11,316 bases of DNA from Synergistaceae bacterium. Its GTDB lineage: Bacteria; Synergistota; Synergistia; Synergistales; Synergistaceae. Below the pieces are notes generated by a model. The model was not told the origin of the DNA. It made no database searches and saw nothing but the letters and a program-made list of their open reading frames with translations. The position numbers and the translations under genes are program-made. The first letter of the stretch is position 1; each line of letters begins with the position of its first letter. The stretch covers positions 1 to 11,316 of the forward strand of contig JAISDQ010000236.1 in the NCBI GenBank assembly GCA_031264605.1. Direction: 5' to 3'. Below are positions 1 to 7,351 of this stretch, piece by piece.

Positions 1-298
1 CGGAGGAAACCAACAAAAAGTAGTCGTTGGAAAATGGTTTAACACCGACGCGGAGATTTTCATCTTTGATGAGCCTACCCGAGGGATCGATGTGGGTGCT
101 AAAATTGAAATATATAACATTATGAATACACTGATTGAGGAGGGAAAATGCGTCATTATGATTTCTTCCGAGCTGCCGGAGATATTAGGAATGTGCGATC
201 GGGTCATTGTTATGAGAAATGGGCGTATTACTGGAGTGATTGAGCGTGATGACAATGAATTTAATCAGGAAAGTATTATGAAAGTGGCGGTTGCGTAA
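1..298 (+). CDS. Sugar ABC transporter ATP-binding protein, RbsA/XylG type (3' end only)
   Basis: Only the last 98 codons are present; the reading frame is open from base 2 and the start lies before the window. The fragment begins inside the ABC signature (GGNQQK), followed by Walker B with the D-loop region (IFIFDEPTRGIDVGAK) and the SSELPEILGMCDR segment. In RbsA/MglA/XylG proteins this segment stands where the H-loop histidine would be in the second nucleotide-binding domain. The GGNQQK signature and SSELPE are typical of the C-terminal half of these duplicated ATPases, which drive uptake of pentoses, hexoses and related compounds. The stop codon is one base before the ATG of the permease gene, so the two are translated together. 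The periplasmic binding protein is not seen. The family is secure; the substrate cannot be read from this fragment. Confidence 0.93.
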   Translation, partial: GGNQQKVVVGKWFNTDAEIFIFDEPTRGIDVGAKIEIYNIMNTLIEEGKCVIMISSELPEILGMCDRVIVMRNGRITGVIERDDNEFNQESIMKVAVA

Positions 299-299
299 G

Positions 300-1292
300 A
301 TGATAGGGAAATCAGGGATCAAAAAAAGTAAATTTTCCAATATATTGGGCCCGTTTATTGCGCTAATGCTGTTGTCGTTATTATCTTCAGTGGCCATTAA
401 CAAGTTTTTCTCCGTAGCCAATTTATTGAATATCTTGCGGCAGGCGTCGATTAATACGCTGGTTGCCACTGGGATGCTTTTTGTCTTGCTGACCGGTGGA
501 ATTGATTTGTCTGTAGGTGCGATTATCGCCTTGTCCGGATGTATGATGGGTATGATAGTAAATAAAGGCGGGCTGACCGATCCCGCTCTGTTGTTGCTGG
601 TCGGTATCCTGTGCGGTATCGTTGTTGGACTGGTCAACGGGCTTTTGTTTACGCAGTTAAATTTACCTCACCCTTTTGTTTCCACCCTCGGTACGCAGCT
701 CTTTATCAGGGGGTTTTGTCTCTGGCTTACCGGTTCGGCGTCGAGCGGTGGATTTCCCGATGGAGTAATGTATCTTGGTTATGCCAGTATCGGCGGATTT
801 CCGGTTTCTTTCCTGCTGGTTATCCTGGTCGTGGTGATCGCTTCCATATTTTTAAACTGGACTGCTACGGGACGTTATATTTATTCCATTGGCGGTAACC
901 GTGAAGCATCCAGATTGTCGGGCATTAAAGTAAAACCACTGTTAAATCTTACATATACTTTATCGGGCGTTTTATCTGCCCTGGCGGGAATCGTATTGGT
1001 CGGCCGGGTAGGGTTGGCGTATCCTAACGCGGGAAGCGGATACGAGATGAACGCAATTGCTGCCTGTGTAATTGGCGGGGCGTCCTTTAACGGCGGTCGC
1101 GGAAGTATTGGCGGGACTTTAATTGGCGCGCTTCTGATCGCCGTGTTGAATAACTCCTTGAACTTATTAGGAGCAAAGTCGGACGTCCAGCAGATGATAT
1201 TAGGATTGGTGGTGGTTACGGCTGTATTTATCGATGTTGTTCGGGGACAACAGGAAGCCCGGATAAGAAGGCTGGCACAGGCTAAAGAATAA
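300..1292 (+). CDS. Sugar ABC transporter permease, RbsC/AraH family
   Basis: This hydrophobic 330-residue protein is the membrane channel of the ribose-type importer whose ATPase ends one base upstream. It shows the hallmarks of the BPD_transp_2 family: GGIDLSVGA near residue 64, IGGNREASRLSGI in the cytoplasmic coupling region, and a late GGASFNGGRGSIGGT glycine-rich motif followed by a membrane segment. Several strongly hydrophobic stretches span most of its length and the C-terminus is short and basic. Length is normal for the family. I chose ATG at 300; a TTG at 291 in frame would add three residues and overlap the ATPase stop, but neither start has a strong Shine-Dalgarno, as expected for a translationally coupled gene. 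It is presumably the importer for the substrate of the downstream enzymes. Substrate identity is inferred only from the neighbours. Confidence 0.93.
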   Translation: MIGKSGIKKSKFSNILGPFIALMLLSLLSSVAINKFFSVANLLNILRQASINTLVATGMLFVLLTGGIDLSVGAIIALSGCMMGMIVNKGGLTDPALLLLVGILCGIVVGLVNGLLFTQLNLPHPFVSTLGTQLFIRGFCLWLTGSASSGGFPDGVMYLGYASIGGFPVSFLLVILVVVIASIFLNWTATGRYIYSIGGNREASRLSGIKVKPLLNLTYTLSGVLSALAGIVLVGRVGLAYPNAGSGYEMNAIAACVIGGASFNGGRGSIGGTLIGALLIAVLNNSLNLLGAKSDVQQMILGLVVVTAVFIDVVRGQQEARIRRLAQAKE

Positions 1293-1318
1293 GGAAACGC
1301 CCCGTGGGAATAACCAAA

Positions 1319-1336
1319 ATGTTAAAAAAATAACAT
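1319..1336 (+). promoter_or_regulatory. Small A/T hairpin upstream of the aldo-keto reductase
   Basis: In the 61-base gap after the permease, ATGTTA and TAACAT form a perfect inverted repeat around a run of six A. It ends three bases before the ribosome binding site AAGGAG (1340-1345), which is 8 bases from the ATG at 1354. It could be an operator half-site pair or a weak processing or translation-control hairpin. There is no T-run, so it is not a good terminator. Chance occurrence in AT-rich DNA is possible. Confidence 0.25.
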
Positions 1337-1353
1337 GCAAAGGAGTATGTTTT

Positions 1354-2340
1354 ATGAATTATCGCAAACTGGGCAAGACAGGATTTGAAATATCGGAAAT
1401 TTCTCTGGGAACTTGGCAACTAGGCGGCACTTGGGGACATAACTTCGACGAAAACATCGCTTTTGAGACCATGCAAACCGCGGTAGACAACGGCGTGAAT
1501 TTCTTCGACACCGCCGATGTTTATAACGATGGCAAAAGTGAAGAGGCCATCGGCAAATTCCTGAAAAAACACAGCGACAAGAATATATTTGTCGCTACCA
1601 AAGGCGGTCGCGGTTTTGCCCCGGATGTGGTGAAGGGTTTCGCGCCCGAACATCTCGAAGGTTTCCTGACGAACAGTCTCAAGCGCCTGCAAGTGGACTG
1701 CATCGACCTTCTTCAGCTACACTGCCCTCCGACCAACGCTCTTTACAATCCCGCCGTGTTCCATGCGCTGGACAACTTCAAGAAAAAGGGCATGATTAAA
1801 AACTACGGCGTCAGCGTGGAGCGGGTGGAGGAAGCACTCAAGGCCATTGAATTCCCGGGCGTGGCCACTGTGCAAATCATCTTCAATATGTTTCGCTTAA
1901 GGCCTGCCGAGCTGTTCTTCACACAAGCCGCGGCCCGTGACGTGGGCATCATTGTACGCGTCCCGCTTGCCAGTGGACTTTTGACGGGTGCTTATACCAA
2001 GGACACCAAATTTGGTGATCAGGACCACCGGCAATACAACCGCGAGGGGCAGAGCTTCGACAAGGGCGAGACCTTCTCGGGCGTCGACTTTGCCCGCGGG
2101 CTTGAGGCTGTCGAAGAACTAAAAAAAGTCTTCCCGGATAGGCCTTTGTCTGAATACGCGTTGCGGTATATCCTCATGCACTGCGAAGTAAGCTGCGTTA
2201 TTCCGGGCGCAAGCCGCGCCAGTCAGCTCACGCGCAACCTCAAGGCCATGGATGTTTCCCCGCTGACTCCCACCCAGATGAACGCCGTGAAAAATGTGTA
2301 CGAGACCTATATCAAGGACCCCGTGCACTATTTGTGGTAA
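1354..2340 (+). CDS. Aldo/keto reductase, possible sugar 1-dehydrogenase
   Basis: This 328-residue NAD(P)(H)-dependent TIM-barrel oxidoreductase has the full aldo-keto reductase catalytic tetrad: D52 (FFDTAD), Y57 (DVYNDGKSEE), K83 (VATKGG) and H123 (LLQLHCPP). The N-terminal YRKLGKTGFEISEISLGTW and the late VIPGASRASQL segment, which contacts the cofactor, are typical of the IolS/YajO-like bacterial branch. The length is normal. The start is set by AAGGAG 8 bases before the ATG. It follows the permease by 61 bases and precedes the zinc dehydrogenase closely. Members of this branch act on sugars, aldehydes or keto-inositols. Beside a lactonase-type amidohydrolase, oxidation of an aldose at C1 to a lactone is a plausible role, but reduction of a keto-sugar is equally possible from sequence. 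The family is certain; the reaction is inferred. Confidence 0.9.
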   Translation: MNYRKLGKTGFEISEISLGTWQLGGTWGHNFDENIAFETMQTAVDNGVNFFDTADVYNDGKSEEAIGKFLKKHSDKNIFVATKGGRGFAPDVVKGFAPEHLEGFLTNSLKRLQVDCIDLLQLHCPPTNALYNPAVFHALDNFKKKGMIKNYGVSVERVEEALKAIEFPGVATVQIIFNMFRLRPAELFFTQAAARDVGIIVRVPLASGLLTGAYTKDTKFGDQDHRQYNREGQSFDKGETFSGVDFARGLEAVEELKKVFPDRPLSEYALRYILMHCEVSCVIPGASRASQLTRNLKAMDVSPLTPTQMNAVKNVYETYIKDPVHYLW

Positions 2341-2357
2341 ATAAGGAGGTTCCGTTC

Positions 2358-3365
2358 ATGAGAAGCGCGAAATTGGTTTCACCGAAAAAAATTACGGTAT
2401 ATGATAACGAACCGGAACCTAAAACTGGCGCGGGACAGGTATTGATTCGGGTTAAAGCGGTAGGTATCTGCGGAAGCGATGTTCACGTATGGCATGGCGA
2501 ACGCCCTGACGTGACTTTGCCGCGCGTTATGGGACACGAATTCAGTGGCGTTGTCGAGGCTGATTCAGGGAAATTCAAAAAAGGGGACAAAGTTGTCGTA
2601 GACCCTGTAGTGTCATGCGGAACCTGTGTGTCCTGCAAGCGCGGCAACCCCAATTTATGTTCAACTGTCAAATGTCTGGGCGTCCAAGTGGATGGAGCGT
2701 TTTGCGATCTCATCGCTATACCGGAGGAAAAGGTCTATCGTTTTCCGGACTCACTGTCTTTTGTGCAGGCCAGTATGATAGAACCGTACTCCATAGCTTC
2801 GGAGGTCATATTCAGAGGAAATCCCGCGAAGGACGAAAAAGCGTTGGTTTTCGGCGCCGGCCCCATAGGGCTCTGTATCTTGGAAGGCCTGAAACTCAAA
2901 GGGCTTTCAGTCATGGTGACCGACTTCGTGGACAGCCGTCTCGCCAAGGCAAAAGAGCTGGGAGCGGATTGTTTCGTGAACGGCAAAATGGAAGATCTAG
3001 CGCAGGCGGTTAAATTGTTTACCGAGGATTTCGGGCTCGACTTCACTGTCGACGCGGTCGGTAACCCAAAGGTAATGGAAAACGCCGTTGAAATGGCCGC
3101 GCCCGGCGGCCGCATAGTCGTATTGGGGTTCAACCCGGTTCCCGCACAAGTACCGGAGTTGTTCCTTGTGCGTAAAGAGTTGAAAGTTATGGGAACCCGT
3201 ATGAACTGCAAAAGATTTCCCGAGGTTCTGGCATGGTTTGGGGAGAAGAAAGTTCATCCCGACGCCATGTTGAGCGCTGTGTATCCTCTCTCGGAAATAG
3301 GGACGGCGTTCGAGCGCATTGCCGCCGACTCGGACAATATGTTAAAGGTCGTTATCACACTATGA
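2358..3365 (+). CDS. Zinc-dependent alcohol dehydrogenase (sorbitol/idonate/threonine dehydrogenase-like)
   Basis: This 335-residue medium-chain dehydrogenase oxidises a secondary alcohol with NAD(P)+. The catalytic zinc site is visible as C38 (GICGSDVH) with H60-E61 (MGHEFSG). The structural zinc site is complete: C87, C90, C93 and C101, spaced C-x2-C-x2-C-x7-C. A Rossmann GAGPIG lies at 166-171. The start is the ATG at 2358, preceded by AAGGAGG at 2343-2349; a GTG at 2334 would overlap the previous gene and ignore that site. The gene ends with ATGA shared with the next gene, so it is translationally coupled to kduD. Relatives include L-idonate, L-galactonate and sorbitol dehydrogenases. Coupling to kduD favours a hexonate or keto-hexonate substrate, for example oxidation at C5, but substrate specificity cannot be read from the sequence. 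Confidence 0.9.
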   Translation: MRSAKLVSPKKITVYDNEPEPKTGAGQVLIRVKAVGICGSDVHVWHGERPDVTLPRVMGHEFSGVVEADSGKFKKGDKVVVDPVVSCGTCVSCKRGNPNLCSTVKCLGVQVDGAFCDLIAIPEEKVYRFPDSLSFVQASMIEPYSIASEVIFRGNPAKDEKALVFGAGPIGLCILEGLKLKGLSVMVTDFVDSRLAKAKELGADCFVNGKMEDLAQAVKLFTEDFGLDFTVDAVGNPKVMENAVEMAAPGGRIVVLGFNPVPAQVPELFLVRKELKVMGTRMNCKRFPEVLAWFGEKKVHPDAMLSAVYPLSEIGTAFERIAADSDNMLKVVITL

Positions 3366-4120
3366 GTACATTATTTGACCTTAAAGAAAAAGTAGCTATC
3401 GTCACAGGAGCGCGCAAAGGGCTGGGTTTCGGTATGGCCGAAGGGCTGGCGGAGGCTGGAGCGAATGTCGTGGGAGTCGGTCCTATAGTTATGCCAGAGT
3501 TGGAAAAAAGCGTTACGTCGCTTGGTCGTAAATTCCTGTTCATAGAGGCCGACCTTACCTCGCAGGAAAGGATCACTGCCATCATTGAAGAGACCGTAAA
3601 CCAATTTGGCGGAGTCGATATATTGGTGAATAACGCCGGTATAATCCGCCGGGCGGATTTGCTTGATTTCACCGAAAAAGATTGGGATGACGTCATGAAC
3701 ATCAATCTCAAAACGGTGTTCTTTTTGTCTCAGGCCGCGGCGCGGCAGATGAAAGAACAGGGACGCGGCGGGAAAATTATCAGCATCGCCTCGATGTTGT
3801 CATTTCAAGGAGGGATCCGCGTCCCGTCCTACACTTCCAGCAAAAGCGGCGTTATGGGATTGACTAAGCTCATGGCCAACGAGATGGCAAAATTCGATAT
3901 TCAGGTCAATGCCATCGCTCCTGGGTACATGTCAACCGATAATACCGAAGCTCTTCAGAAAGATCAGGCGCGTAGCAAAGAAATAGTGGGCCGTATCCCC
4001 GCAGCCCGTTGGGGAATGCCCGACGATATGAAGGGGGCGGTTATTTTCCTGGCTTCCAAAGCATCGGACTATGTAACCGGCCATACTCTGGCTGTTGACG
4101 GCGGATGGTTGTCGCGATAA
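3362..4120 (+). CDS. kduD: 2-dehydro-3-deoxy-D-gluconate 5-dehydrogenase (KduD)
   Basis: This 252-residue classical SDR interconverts 3-deoxy-D-glycero-2,5-hexodiulosonate and 2-keto-3-deoxygluconate with NAD(H), a step known from pectin and alginate breakdown. The cofactor motif TGARKGLG lies at 15-22 and NNAG at 90-93. The catalytic tetrad is intact: N115, S144, Y157 and K161. Remembered E. coli KduD resembles it over long stretches, notably IASMLSFQGGIRVPSYT, NVNAIAPGYM (here QVNAIAPGYM) and SASDYVNGYTIAVDGGWL (here KASDYVTGHTLAVDGGWL), which is strong support beyond the general SDR fold. The start ATG at 3362 overlaps the previous stop (ATGA); a longer reading frame into the zinc dehydrogenase gene is not needed. 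No kduI isomerase is nearby, so its substrate may arrive by another route. The KdgK-like gene downstream would use its product. Confidence 0.9.
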   Translation: MSTLFDLKEKVAIVTGARKGLGFGMAEGLAEAGANVVGVGPIVMPELEKSVTSLGRKFLFIEADLTSQERITAIIEETVNQFGGVDILVNNAGIIRRADLLDFTEKDWDDVMNINLKTVFFLSQAAARQMKEQGRGGKIISIASMLSFQGGIRVPSYTSSKSGVMGLTKLMANEMAKFDIQVNAIAPGYMSTDNTEALQKDQARSKEIVGRIPAARWGMPDDMKGAVIFLASKASDYVTGHTLAVDGGWLSR

Positions 4121-4218
4121 CCATCAAGAACATAACTTCCGCACCTGGCAACTTCGCTGAGCCTACTGAACTTCTTCCAGGCAATCAGTCAAAGAATTTA
4201 TTTAGGAGGTTTTGATGC

Positions 4219-5247
4219 ATGGCAAAATACGTGACATTTGGCGAGGTTATGTTGAGGTTGTCGCCCCCAGGTTTTGAGGTGCTGTTTCAGACGCCTCGCT
4301 TGACCGCCACGTTTGGCGGCGCCGAGGCCAACGTGGCGGTTTCTTTGGCCAACTACGGCGAGGACGTCGCCGATGTCACGGCAGCGCCGAAAAACGTCAT
4401 AGGCGACGTTTTGATAAAAGAACTCAGGAGCTTCAGCATATGCACTAAGCACATACGCCGTTCCGGCGACCGGCTTGGAATTTACTTCACGGAAACAGGA
4501 GCCGCTATGCGCCCGTCCAAGGTAATTTACGATCGCGCTAACACCGCGATAGCCGAGGTGAAACCTGGGGACTTCGATTGGAACGCGATTTTCGACGGAG
4601 CAAAGTGGTTCCACACGACCGGTATAACCCCAGCTATAGCGAAAGGTACGGCCAATGTCGCCCTGGAGGCCGTAAAACGCGCCAAAGAAAAGGGCCTGAC
4701 GGTATCCTGCGATCTTAATTATCGCAAGAAACTCTGGAAGTGGGGCAAAACTCCTCAGGAGATTATGGGCGAGCTGGCGCGCTACGTTGACGTGATGATT
4801 GCCAATGAGGAAGACTGCCAGAAGTGTCTGGGCATAGAGATGGACATAGATGTCACGGCTGGAAAGCTGGACGCCTCGAAATATGAGTACCTATCTAAGA
4901 AGGTCATGTCGGAATACGGCAACGTAAAGTACTTGGCCGTGAGTCTGCGTGAGTCGGTTAGCGCGGATTGGAACAACTGGTCTGTCGTGCTGGCATCCAA
5001 GGACGCTTTCCACGTCAGTAAAAAATACGAGATACGTGACATAGTGGACCGCATCGGGGGAGGCGACTCCTTCGGCTCAGGCCTGATATGGGGGATGAAC
5101 CATCTGGAAGGGCTTCAGGACGCGGTGGAATTCGCGGCAGCCGCGTCGGCGCTTAAGCATACCATACATGGAGACTTCAACCGCGTCGCGCTAGACGATG
5201 TTTTAAACTTGATGGGGGGCGACGCCTCCGGTAGGGTGCAAAGGTAG
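4219..5247 (+). CDS. kdgK: PfkB-family sugar kinase, likely 2-keto-3-deoxygluconate kinase (KdgK)
   Basis: This 342-residue ribokinase-fold enzyme would phosphorylate 2-keto-3-deoxygluconate with ATP to KDPG, feeding the lower Entner-Doudoroff pathway. The N-terminus has FGEVMLRLSPPG and the glycine-pair substrate motif FGGAEANVAVSLANYG. The C-terminal PfkB signature reads DRIGGGDSFGSG, with the catalytic base at D283 and GGGD in place of the common GAGD; I believe this variant is usual in KdgK-like members. The start is the ATG at 4219, 9 bases after AGGAGG (4204-4209). An ATG four bases earlier is out of frame and gives only a short peptide. The gene lies 98 bases after kduD, whose product is the expected substrate. 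At about 340 residues it is slightly longer than E. coli KdgK (about 309). A different keto-sugar-acid substrate is possible. Confidence 0.85.
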   Translation: MAKYVTFGEVMLRLSPPGFEVLFQTPRLTATFGGAEANVAVSLANYGEDVADVTAAPKNVIGDVLIKELRSFSICTKHIRRSGDRLGIYFTETGAAMRPSKVIYDRANTAIAEVKPGDFDWNAIFDGAKWFHTTGITPAIAKGTANVALEAVKRAKEKGLTVSCDLNYRKKLWKWGKTPQEIMGELARYVDVMIANEEDCQKCLGIEMDIDVTAGKLDASKYEYLSKKVMSEYGNVKYLAVSLRESVSADWNNWSVVLASKDAFHVSKKYEIRDIVDRIGGGDSFGSGLIWGMNHLEGLQDAVEFAAAASALKHTIHGDFNRVALDDVLNLMGGDASGRVQR

Positions 5248-5294
5248 CAGGAAAGCCGCCTCTGCACCAGTCAAAGCAGAAAGGAGTAAGTATT

Positions 5295-6122
5295 ATGTTA
5301 GAAAGAAAAGCAATAAAGAATCGCTTCGAGGACAAGGTTGCAATCGTAACCGGCGGCTCGACAGGAATCGGTTTCTCCATCCTCGAGGAGCTGGCCAAAG
5401 AAGGCGCGAAGGTCAGTTTCACAGGTGTCAGTGAGTTGGGGTATGAGGCCGAAAAGAAGCTAAAGACGGCCGGCATGGACGTTATGTTTATCCGCGGCGA
5501 TATGGAGAGTGAAGAATTCTGCAAGCAAGTGACGGATCAGACCGCCGAGGTTTACGGAACGGTTAATTATCTGGTCAACAACGCCTTTTCCTTCTTGGCG
5601 AAATCGGACAATGCCACTCACAGGGATTGGGAGCGCAGTTATTTTGTCGGTCCAGTGGGCTACGCGCGCATGATAGCGAACTGCAAACCCTATATGGAAA
5701 AGGTGGGTGGCGGCGCGGTTGTAAATATGTCGAGTGTTTCGGCCAGCATCGCGCAGATCAATCGTTGGTCATATAACATGGCCAAGGGCGCGGTCAATCA
5801 GTTGACTAAGTGCGCCGCGTTGGATTATGCCAAGTACGGCATCCGCGTCAATTCGATCAGCCCGGCCTGGATATGGACGCGTGAAACGGCTAAGGCAGCC
5901 GATCTGGATGGCGGCGGCCGGGAAAAATGGGAGCCGGTCTGGGGCGAGTATCATATGCTGGAGCGCGTAGGCGATCCTGTGGAAGTCGCGGGACCGACGT
6001 TGTTCCTGTTGTCAGACGACGCGTCCTTCGTCACTGGCGCCGATCTGCGCGTGGATGGCGGTTATCTGAGTATTGGGCCGGAAGGCATCGGTAAGACTAC
6101 GGTCAACGCGGGATCTTATTAA
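5295..6122 (+). CDS. Short-chain dehydrogenase/reductase with atypical active-site loop
   Basis: This 275-residue classical SDR has a cofactor motif TGGSTGIG at 19-26, S147 (MSSVSAS), Y160 and K164 (YNMAK), and the usual late region LRVDGGYL. Two positions depart from the family: NNAG reads NNAF at 95-98, and the asparagine normally found after the W112 helix appears to be G119 (YFVGPVGY). The long loop after SPAWIWTRE (residues about 200-220) and a roughly 18-residue tail after VDGGY suggest a distinct substrate pocket. AAAGGAG lies 9 bases before the ATG. It follows the kinase by 47 bases, so it is probably in the same operon. It may oxidise a sugar at C1 before the downstream lactonase, or a keto-sugar acid. 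It is not a second KduD. The fold is certain; the substrate is unknown. Confidence 0.87.
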   Translation: MLERKAIKNRFEDKVAIVTGGSTGIGFSILEELAKEGAKVSFTGVSELGYEAEKKLKTAGMDVMFIRGDMESEEFCKQVTDQTAEVYGTVNYLVNNAFSFLAKSDNATHRDWERSYFVGPVGYARMIANCKPYMEKVGGGAVVNMSSVSASIAQINRWSYNMAKGAVNQLTKCAALDYAKYGIRVNSISPAWIWTRETAKAADLDGGGREKWEPVWGEYHMLERVGDPVEVAGPTLFLLSDDASFVTGADLRVDGGYLSIGPEGIGKTTVNAGSY

Positions 6123-6308
6123 CATAAATACCCAGCTGATTTATATGTGTATGGTAAATGGGAACACGATACGTATATAAATTCTTATATGCGTTTTATG
6201 CTCTTAATCAGCTTACACATAGGCCATTACTCATTTATGTCGTATGCGCATATAAAAAATTCTGGGGATTACGTTACTAAATTAAAATATAGGTTGAGGG
6301 TGGATAAT
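6123..6308 (+). promoter_or_regulatory. AT-rich leader with inverted repeats before the amidohydrolase
   Basis: This 186-base gap is clearly more AT-rich than the flanking genes. It contains AGCTGATT at 6134-6141 facing AATCAGCT at 6206-6213, and a perfect 10-base palindrome TATGCGCATA at 6243-6252. The palindrome could be an operator for a dimeric regulator. I see no textbook -35/-10 pair, and no terminator hairpin with a T-run, so readthrough from the upstream genes remains possible. An in-frame extension of the amidohydrolase through this segment (from 6147) looks non-coding. Confidence 0.4.
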
Positions 6309-7163
6309 ATGTTGGATTTTGGCATTGTAGATACGCATGTGCATTTATGGGATATGGATAAATTCCGTTATCCGTGGCTGGATGTTATCCCGCAGATCAA
6401 TCGTACCTTACTGCTGAATGATTATAAGCGGGCATGCGGCGATATCAACGTCGAGAAGATTGTCTTTATGCAATGCGAGTGCGAGCCGTCTCAGCATCTC
6501 GAGGAGACGGCTTGGATAACCGAGCTCGCGAAAAAAGGGGAACAGCGCATAAAAGGGATTATATCCTATGCGCCTCTGGAATTGGGTGCGGCTGTGGAGA
6601 AGGAACTGGCAGCACTTGCTCAGAATCCTTTGGTGAAGGGTATTCGTAGGATTATTCAGTTTGAGCCTGATCTGGAATTTTGCCTGGAACCGGATTTCAT
6701 AGCCGGCGTTAAACTACTGCCTAAGTATGGTTTTACATTTGAGGTGACCATAGCGTATTACCACAATGCGAACACGCTGAAGTTTTTGGAGCAAATCCCG
6801 GAGGTCTCCTGTATCATCGACCATATTGGAAAGCCAGGCATCAAAGACAACCTGTTGGATCCTTGGCGGCGCGAAATGAAAGACTTCACTCAGCTACCCA
6901 ATGTATATATGAAGGTATCTAGTCTGGCAACCGAGGCCGATCATGAGAACTGGACCATCAATCAGCTTCGTCCCTATGTAGATTGCATTTTCGAGAACTT
7001 TGGCTTTGAGCGCACTTGCTTTGGCGGCGACTGGCCGGTTTCTTCACTGGCGGCCACGTATCCCACCTGTGTCAATACCCTGCTGGAATTAGTTTCAGGC
7101 GCTTCCAAACAGGAACTGTATCAATTGTTTCGGTCCAACGCGGAACGTTTTTACCGCGTATAA
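6309..7163 (+). CDS. Amidohydrolase family protein, sugar-lactone hydrolase type (COG3618-like)
   Basis: This 284-residue metal-dependent TIM-barrel hydrolase belongs to the Amidohydro_2 group that includes L-rhamnono- and L-fucono-lactonases, 2-pyrone-4,6-dicarboxylate lactonase and sulfomuconolactone hydrolase. The metal motif HxH is H10/H12 (VDTHVHLW). H172 lies in CIIDHIGKPG and the acidic ligand is D241 in FGGDWPVS. FMQCECEPSQHLEETAW (residues about 54-70) matches the segment that in relatives reads like VQxxxD...E..WL. The start is the ATG at 6309, close to the HxH motif as usual; the upstream extension to 6147 runs through AT-rich DNA without a good ribosome site. The site before 6309 (GAGGGTGGA) is weak. 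In this cluster, hydrolysis of an aldonolactone to an aldonate is the best guess, but the lactone is not identifiable. Confidence 0.85.
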   Translation: MLDFGIVDTHVHLWDMDKFRYPWLDVIPQINRTLLLNDYKRACGDINVEKIVFMQCECEPSQHLEETAWITELAKKGEQRIKGIISYAPLELGAAVEKELAALAQNPLVKGIRRIIQFEPDLEFCLEPDFIAGVKLLPKYGFTFEVTIAYYHNANTLKFLEQIPEVSCIIDHIGKPGIKDNLLDPWRREMKDFTQLPNVYMKVSSLATEADHENWTINQLRPYVDCIFENFGFERTCFGGDWPVSSLAATYPTCVNTLLELVSGASKQELYQLFRSNAERFYRV

Positions 7164-7351
7164 AGATGTTTGCCCCGTACTTGATAAATGAATATAGCGA
7201 ACAAAATGGTCAAGCGTGTTGTATGACGGTAGCGATTCGGCATTCCACAGTGTTTTACCTGAACAAGTTGGGATGAGATTCAAGTTTGTCTGAGGCACGG
7301 ATACGCCAACAGAGAGCATATCGTCGACAGACTGAATCAGCAACTCGCCAT

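Noticed and set aside
2334..2357. GTG start for the zinc dehydrogenase overlapping the aldo-keto reductase stop
   Set aside because: The strong AAGGAGG at 2343-2349 points to the ATG at 2358.
3233..3361. Longer start for kduD inside the zinc dehydrogenase gene
   Set aside because: The ATG at 3362 in the ATGA overlap gives the normal KduD length and N-terminus.
4144..4181. CCTGG/CCAGG inverted repeat between kduD and the kinase
   Set aside because: Five-base arms 28 bases apart are expected by chance and no T-run follows.
6147..6308. 54-codon N-terminal extension of the amidohydrolase
   Set aside because: It runs through AT-rich non-coding-looking DNA. The family HxH motif normally lies within the first 10-20 residues, which fits the ATG at 6309.
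7164..7351. Possible gene debris on either strand, for example a + strand frame at about 7275-7350 (RHGYANREHIVDRL) and a - strand frame in the same place
   Set aside because: Both look faintly protein-like, but neither has a start, adequate length or a motif I recognise.
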